From Bacillota bacterium (lineage in GTDB: Bacteria; Bacillota; UBA4882; UBA8346): DNA of 35,179 nt. Location: assembly GCA_023415835.1 (NCBI GenBank), contig JAEZJK010000039.1:1-35179 (forward strand). Reading direction: 5' to 3'. Of this stretch, positions 30,897 through 35,179 are shown one piece after another (the first letter of the stretch is position 1; each line of letters starts with the position of its first letter). The notes under the pieces are model-generated. The model ran no database searches. It worked only from the letters and a program-made list of their open reading frames with translations, and was not told the DNA's origin. The position numbers were made by a program, and so were the translations under genes.

Positions 30897-33287
30897 ATGG
30901 GAGTGGATCATAGCAATGATGAAGAACTGGAACTTCAACCAGAGAAAGTAGAAAAACCTAAAAGAAGAAAATCCGCTACCAAAAAAGCAAAAAACCCTGA
31001 TTTAGGGGAATTGAATATAAATCAGATCGAAAATTCACCAGTAGAAAATTCCGGTACTGTTAAGAAAAAGAGCAATGGTTCCAAAAAGAAAAAAACAGGA
31101 ACCAAAGGTAAAAAAGGAAGCCCCAAAATCAAGTCTGTTAAAGTTACTGCTCTTGTTAACGAAGATTCAAACGAATCCGTTCAAAAACCGGAACTTGAAA
31201 TACAGCCGACGGGTCAGGCTGAAATAAGTAATGTCAAAGTAGAGGTCCTGCCAAAAGCAGCGGCAGCAAATGTTGAGTCCAAATTGACGATTCTCAGGGA
31301 ACCTGCAGCCGTCAAATTACAAGGGGCGAAGATTCAGTCCAATGGTTCACAAACAGTTAACGCCAGGATAGAAGCAGTTCAGGAAGCAGCCTTACCGCTA
31401 AGGGCAATTAAAGTTCGGAATGTTACCGGGGAAATCCGGAACATAGTTACTGAGATTATTCCTAATAAAGTAATAGTTCAGGGCATAGTCCATGAACAGC
31501 TCTTCTTTGTAGGAACCGATAACTTAGTACATCATTTGGCTGACGATATTCATTTCAGTACTTTCCTGGATATTCCCGGAGTTCAACCGGGAATGAACGC
31601 TCAAGTCTCGGCCCGAATCGAAGAAATCATCACTGAGCTCGCTACTAATGGCGAGAGCATTGTCAAAAAAATAATCATCGAAGTCTTTGTAAAAGTTACT
31701 GAAACAGTCCAAGTAAATCTAATGCCCGGCGATGGCCCAACCTTACTCTTAAAAGAAGTTGTTGGAGAAAATACCGCCCAAACTTTACTTGAAACTGATG
31801 TTACTTTAGAATTTTCAGCGATAAAAATTGATGAAATTACCGGGGATATTCGAAATGTAGAAGTCGAAGTCATTAAAGACAAAGTAATTATTCAAGGAAT
31901 TCTCCACAAGCAGATCTTCTTTGTCGATACTAATAACCTAGAACGCCATCAAATGGAGGAACTACCGTTTAGCCTGTTCGTCGATATTCCTGGAGCTGTT
32001 CCCGGAATGGACGTTCAGGTTCAACCAAGAATTGAAGCGATCTTCTTTAATTTGGTTAATGCGACAACCCTAAGACAAAAAGCTGTATTGGAGTTCTTTG
32101 CCAAAGTAACTGAAAACGTCAGGCTTCAGGCAAGAGTTGGAAACGGCCCGCTTTTTAAGGTGGAAGAGTTCATCGGTGAAAATACGGTCCAGGATCTTAG
32201 TGAAACTGTTGTTACTTTACCGACTCAGGCAGTAAAAGTCCGGGAGATCGTGGCTCAGCTTCGCAACATAGTAACCCATGTAATTCGTGATAAAGTAATC
32301 GTCCAGGGGATTATCCACAAACAAATCTTCTTCATCAGCACAGACAACATTGAGCGCCACTTAGCCGAGGATATACCGTTCTCACTCTTTTTAGACATTC
32401 CCGGCGTAGTTCCTGGAGATAATGTACATATCACACCAATAATCGAAGCTATCTTCTTTGATCTACTATCCCCAGTCGAGCTGCGGCAGAAAGTGATTTT
32501 CGCGATTAATGCCGTAGTAACTAGGACTCTTCAGTTAAACCTGGTCCTTGGCGAAAGCAGGCCCCTCTTTAAGATGGAACAAGTGGTCGGGGAGAATACT
32601 AAACAAGTCTTGGTCGTCCGGAGAGAACAGATTCGACAGCAAGTAAGCGTAACCAGAGTAACGCTTGTTTTTCCGGGCGCGGAAGCAATCGGGCAACAAC
32701 AGATTATTTTGAGAAACAGTTTCGAATTGCCCGTGACTGCCATAAAAATCAAGGAAATCACGGCCATCATCACTGATTTAACCGCCAGAGCCATCCCTGA
32801 CGGGGTAGTAGTTGAAGGTGTAGTTGAAAAGACCATCTTCTTTGTGGATACCGATAACATCGTCCGGAGTACCACCGAACGGATCCCGTTCTCGATTCTG
32901 GTGGGCATCCCGGGTATTCAGCCGGAGCAAGCGTTAGAGGCTACTGTAGATATTGAAAACATCTCCTTTAGCTTAAATCAGGAACGGAATGAAGTAACTC
33001 AAATTGTAGTCCTCCGGGCTACTGTCAGCTCAAACGATCCGCCTCCTCCCGGGGTCTCCGTAGTTACCGATGTTACCGGTCCCGGGATTAACACAAATAA
33101 AATCCGGGTAAGAGCCTCGGTCCTAACTCTGGAGGGAGCCATTTTCCAAGAATTGGATGTTGTCACCGACGTTAGCGGTCCGGGAGTAATTAGTGTGACA
33201 AAACAAGTGATTTCCCTAGATGTGGTGGGGGATGGCAATCCCAATCCAGTACCGGTGGAAGTGGTAACGGATGTACAGCTAGCATAA
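30897..33287 (+). CDS. SPOCS (DUF3794) four-repeat protein, probable spore-structure protein
   Basis: The 796-residue soluble protein starts with a Lys-rich, low-complexity N-terminus (about 1-90, many KKK and KGKKG runs). Four SPOCS/DUF3794 domains follow at about 170-272, 308-409, 446-545 and 614-712. Each repeats the pattern IRN(I/V)-T.VI.(D/N)KVI(V/I)QG(I)(I/V)H(K/E)Q(I/L)FF(V/I).TDN, then F-(L/V)DIPG. The C-terminus has three copies of VVTDV spaced about 34 residues apart. SPOCS domains occur in clostridial spore-coat proteins such as SipL. No LysM domain is seen. AAGGAGG precedes ATG 30897, and a strong terminator follows, so it is a single-gene unit. Confidence 0.88.
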   Translation: MGVDHSNDEELELQPEKVEKPKRRKSATKKAKNPDLGELNINQIENSPVENSGTVKKKSNGSKKKKTGTKGKKGSPKIKSVKVTALVNEDSNESVQKPELEIQPTGQAEISNVKVEVLPKAAAANVESKLTILREPAAVKLQGAKIQSNGSQTVNARIEAVQEAALPLRAIKVRNVTGEIRNIVTEIIPNKVIVQGIVHEQLFFVGTDNLVHHLADDIHFSTFLDIPGVQPGMNAQVSARIEEIITELATNGESIVKKIIIEVFVKVTETVQVNLMPGDGPTLLLKEVVGENTAQTLLETDVTLEFSAIKIDEITGDIRNVEVEVIKDKVIIQGILHKQIFFVDTNNLERHQMEELPFSLFVDIPGAVPGMDVQVQPRIEAIFFNLVNATTLRQKAVLEFFAKVTENVRLQARVGNGPLFKVEEFIGENTVQDLSETVVTLPTQAVKVREIVAQLRNIVTHVIRDKVIVQGIIHKQIFFISTDNIERHLAEDIPFSLFLDIPGVVPGDNVHITPIIEAIFFDLLSPVELRQKVIFAINAVVTRTLQLNLVLGESRPLFKMEQVVGENTKQVLVVRREQIRQQVSVTRVTLVFPGAEAIGQQQIILRNSFELPVTAIKIKEITAIITDLTARAIPDGVVVEGVVEKTIFFVDTDNIVRSTTERIPFSILVGIPGIQPEQALEATVDIENISFSLNQERNEVTQIVVLRATVSSNDPPPPGVSVVTDVTGPGINTNKIRVRASVLTLEGAIFQELDVVTDVSGPGVISVTKQVISLDVVGDGNPNPVPVEVVTDVQLA

Positions 33288-33295
33288 TCAACAAG

Positions 33296-33325
33296 GGGCT
33301 GTCTCGAAAGAGACAGCTCTTTTAA
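33296..33325 (+). terminator. Strong terminator after the SPOCS gene
   Basis: GGCTGTCTC and GAGACAGCT form 9-10 bp around a GAAA tetraloop (33296-33319), followed by TTTT. Confidence 0.88.
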
Positions 33326-33448
33326 ATGTATAAAACTAATAGTCTGTTGACTTAAGCTCTACTAATTCCACTAACGGCACGAAGAATTATTACTCGGAAA
33401 ACCATAAGATATATCATCATTCTGCTGGACTTTAGTGGAGGAGATAGG

Positions 33449-34780
33449 ATGAATATTACAGTTATTGGTTGTGGATACGTTGGCTTAGTAACCGCCGCCG
33501 GTTTAGCGGACTTTGGGCATTTGGTGACAGCGGTTGATATCGACCGTAAAAAAATAGATTTATTAAATCGTGGGCAAATTCCCATTTTTGAAGAAGGCCT
33601 TGAAGAGATTGTTAGATATAATATCAAAAAGAACCGGCTTTTATTTACGGATAATCTAAAGGAAGGAATTGAAAAGTCACAGGTTATCTTTATTGCGGTT
33701 GGCACGCCTTCTAAAACGGACGGGTCGGCCGACTTAAGCCAAGTAGAAGCTGTAGCAAAAAAGATTGCCAATTATATTCAAAATTATAAAGTTATTGTAA
33801 ATAAATCCACGGTCCCGGTGGGAACCGGGAAATGGGTACAAACGATAATTAGAAAAAACTCCAAATCGTCTTGTGAATTTGATGTGGTTAGTAATCCGGA
33901 ATTCTTACGTGAAGGAAGCGCTATTAAAGATTTCATCCAACCGGAACGGGTTGTAATCGGAACAGGGTCCAAAAAAGCTGAAACAATTATGAAAGAAGTA
34001 TATCAAAAACTCGATCATCATACGATACCGATTATTTTTACCAACCTGGAAACCGCCGAATTAATCAAATATGCGTCAAATGCCTTTTTGGCTACTAAGA
34101 TTGCCTACATTAATGAAATTGCCAGGCTCTGTGAGAAGGTCAATGCTGAGGTATTAATTGTAGCTAAAGGAATGGGTTTGGATAGCAGGATCGGCGCTAA
34201 ATTTCTCAATGTCGGCCCAGGGTATGGCGGTTCCTGTTTTCCGAAAGACACCAAAGCTTTGGTTGAAATTGCCAACGCCGCCGGGGAACAGTTATCAATT
34301 GTCGAATCGGTAGTCGCTTCCAATGAAGCCCAAAAAGATCTCATGTTCCAAAAAATAAAACAGGTTGTCGGAGAACTGAAAGGAAAGACCTTGGCTATAC
34401 TTGGATTAGCCTTCAAGGCTGATACGGATGATATCCGGGAATCTCCGGCAATTCCGATCATTAAGAATTTATTGAAAGCCAAAGCCGTAATAAAAGTACA
34501 TGATCCCAAGGCAATCAAAGAAGCCCAAAGAGTTTTCGGCAGTTTGATTCAATACTGTGAAGATGTTTACAAGGCTGTAAATGGAACAGACGCCTTAATT
34601 ATTGTAACGGAATGGGATATCTATCGCAATCTTGATCTTTTAAAAGTAAAAAGTTTAATGAAAACTCCTACTCTAATTGATTTAAGAAATATTTACCAAC
34701 CGACCGATCTCCAAAAGGCAGGTTTTTTATATGAAGGTGTTGGGAGAGGGTTTTATAGGGAAACTTCCTTAAAATTCTGA
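33449..34780 (+). CDS. ugd: UDP-glucose 6-dehydrogenase
   Basis: Oxidises UDP-glucose twice with NAD+ to UDP-glucuronate, a precursor for acidic surface polysaccharides. The 443-residue protein has the N-terminal NAD-binding motif GCGYVGLVTAAGLA. Further motifs are VGTPSKTDGSADLS, STVPVGTG, the Glu of NPEFLREGSA, the Lys of LIKYASNAFLA (Lys208), and the catalytic Cys in GYGGSCFPKD (Cys263). The C-terminal domain has GLAFKADTDDIRESPA. GGAGGAG precedes ATG 33449. No other polysaccharide genes are in the window. Confidence 0.95.
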   Translation: MNITVIGCGYVGLVTAAGLADFGHLVTAVDIDRKKIDLLNRGQIPIFEEGLEEIVRYNIKKNRLLFTDNLKEGIEKSQVIFIAVGTPSKTDGSADLSQVEAVAKKIANYIQNYKVIVNKSTVPVGTGKWVQTIIRKNSKSSCEFDVVSNPEFLREGSAIKDFIQPERVVIGTGSKKAETIMKEVYQKLDHHTIPIIFTNLETAELIKYASNAFLATKIAYINEIARLCEKVNAEVLIVAKGMGLDSRIGAKFLNVGPGYGGSCFPKDTKALVEIANAAGEQLSIVESVVASNEAQKDLMFQKIKQVVGELKGKTLAILGLAFKADTDDIRESPAIPIIKNLLKAKAVIKVHDPKAIKEAQRVFGSLIQYCEDVYKAVNGTDALIIVTEWDIYRNLDLLKVKSLMKTPTLIDLRNIYQPTDLQKAGFLYEGVGRGFYRETSLKF

Positions 34781-35058
34781 TTCACTAAGACTGATGCACA
34801 CTTATTTTAATTAGGCTATTTTCAAAAACTTCCCGGATTATTAAACCGGGAAGTTTTTTATATTAATCGGTGATTGTAAGTTTTAAGTTGATAGGTTTAC
34901 AAAGTCCCAAGATAAAAATACATTTTCCTAGTTCACCTAAATTTTAGCCTGAATATTATATTGTAATTAAGAATTAATTAGGAATATGAGCAAATGTAAC
35001 AGGCGGTTCACTTCGTATATTATTGATAAGAAACCCGTTATGAAGCTGGGTTATATAA
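34781..35058 (+). other. Intergenic region before the insertion sequence
   Basis: A/T-rich spacer of about 280 bp. It has a strong terminator for ugd at 34825-34859 and no supported gene. Confidence 0.5.
34825..34859 (+). terminator. Terminator after UDP-glucose dehydrogenase
   Basis: AAAACTTCCCGG (34825-34836) pairs with CCGGGAAGTTTT (34846-34857), with a U-tract at the 3' end. Confidence 0.9.
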
Positions 35059-35179
35059 TGCTCCCATAGGGTGAGACACAAAAAAGAAAAAATAAGTTAT
35101 AATGTGAACATGAACAAGAGAAATCAATACACAGCAGAATTTAAAACCAAAGTCGTGATAGAGTTGCTTCGTGAAGAAG
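35059..35179 (+). mobile_element. Left end of an IS3-type insertion sequence (partial)
   Basis: The sequence from TGCTCCCATAGGG (35059 onward) looks like an IS3-family left end, starting with TG and followed after about 50 bp by a transposase start. The right end and the target duplication lie outside the window, so the exact boundary is a guess. Confidence 0.55.
35110..35179 (+). CDS. IS3-family transposase OrfA, N-terminus only
   Basis: The ATG at 35110 opens the frame MNKRNQYTAEFKTKVVIEL, which continues LREE and runs off the window. YTAEFK.KVV.ELLREE is the usual start of the helix-turn-helix OrfA of IS3/IS150-type elements. TATAAT at 35097-35102 could be the -10 of the transposase promoter. 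Only 23 codons are visible, so intactness is unknown. Confidence 0.75.
   Translation, partial: MNKRNQYTAEFKTKVVIELLREE

Overview
The window comes from a low-GC, endospore-forming, anaerobic Bacillota (Firmicutes). The evidence is the gene content (SpoIIM, a Spo0E-like phosphatase, a SPOCS-repeat spore protein, a GerE-like regulator), strong AAGGAGG-type ribosome binding sites, frequent TTG starts and an Na+-pumping decarboxylase. The finer lineage cannot be fixed from sequence reading alone. Most genes are on the plus strand; the exceptions are a flippase-like membrane protein and one small zinc-ribbon ORF.

Layout. 1-2679: 3' part of a biotin-dependent, Na+-translocating decarboxylase operon (alpha subunit cut by the window edge, then gamma, biotin carrier, beta). 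3112-11234: a housekeeping and sporulation block with lysA, an HD-domain protein, scpA-scpB, a small membrane protein, a DUF3866 protein, a Nudix hydrolase, a ComB-like protein, spoIIM and xerD. 11529-17851: a pectin module with an AraR-type regulator, a PL9 and a PL1 pectate lyase lipoprotein, a decayed PL1 remnant, and a catalytic-domain-free lipoprotein that shares a C-terminal module with the PL1 enzyme. 18069-18740: a c-di-GMP-I riboswitch in front of a secreted-protein gene with a one-base frameshift just after its start codon. 18873-26471: the conserved rbgA / rnhB / FliK-like / FlhB-like / HD-GYP / yraN / comM neighbourhood, interrupted by the minus-strand flippase-like gene. 26774-33287: many short genes (MGMT-like, acidic peptide, zinc ribbon, Spo0E-like, thioesterase, LuxR/GerE-type HTH, CAP protein) and a 796-residue protein with four SPOCS repeats. 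33449-34780: UDP-glucose dehydrogenase. From about 35059: the start of an IS3-type insertion sequence.

How it fits together. Secreted pectate lyases anchored as lipoproteins would cut pectate at the cell surface, with sugar-responsive control by the AraR-like protein (inference). Cyclic di-GMP appears twice, as a riboswitch and as a probable HD-GYP phosphodiesterase 5 kb away. No rRNA, tRNA or CRISPR array was seen.

The least explained items are the riboswitch expression platform and the frameshift behind it, the module shared by the pectin lipoproteins, a dispersed structured repeat of about 78 bp directly after two stop codons, and two very small well-initiated ORFs.
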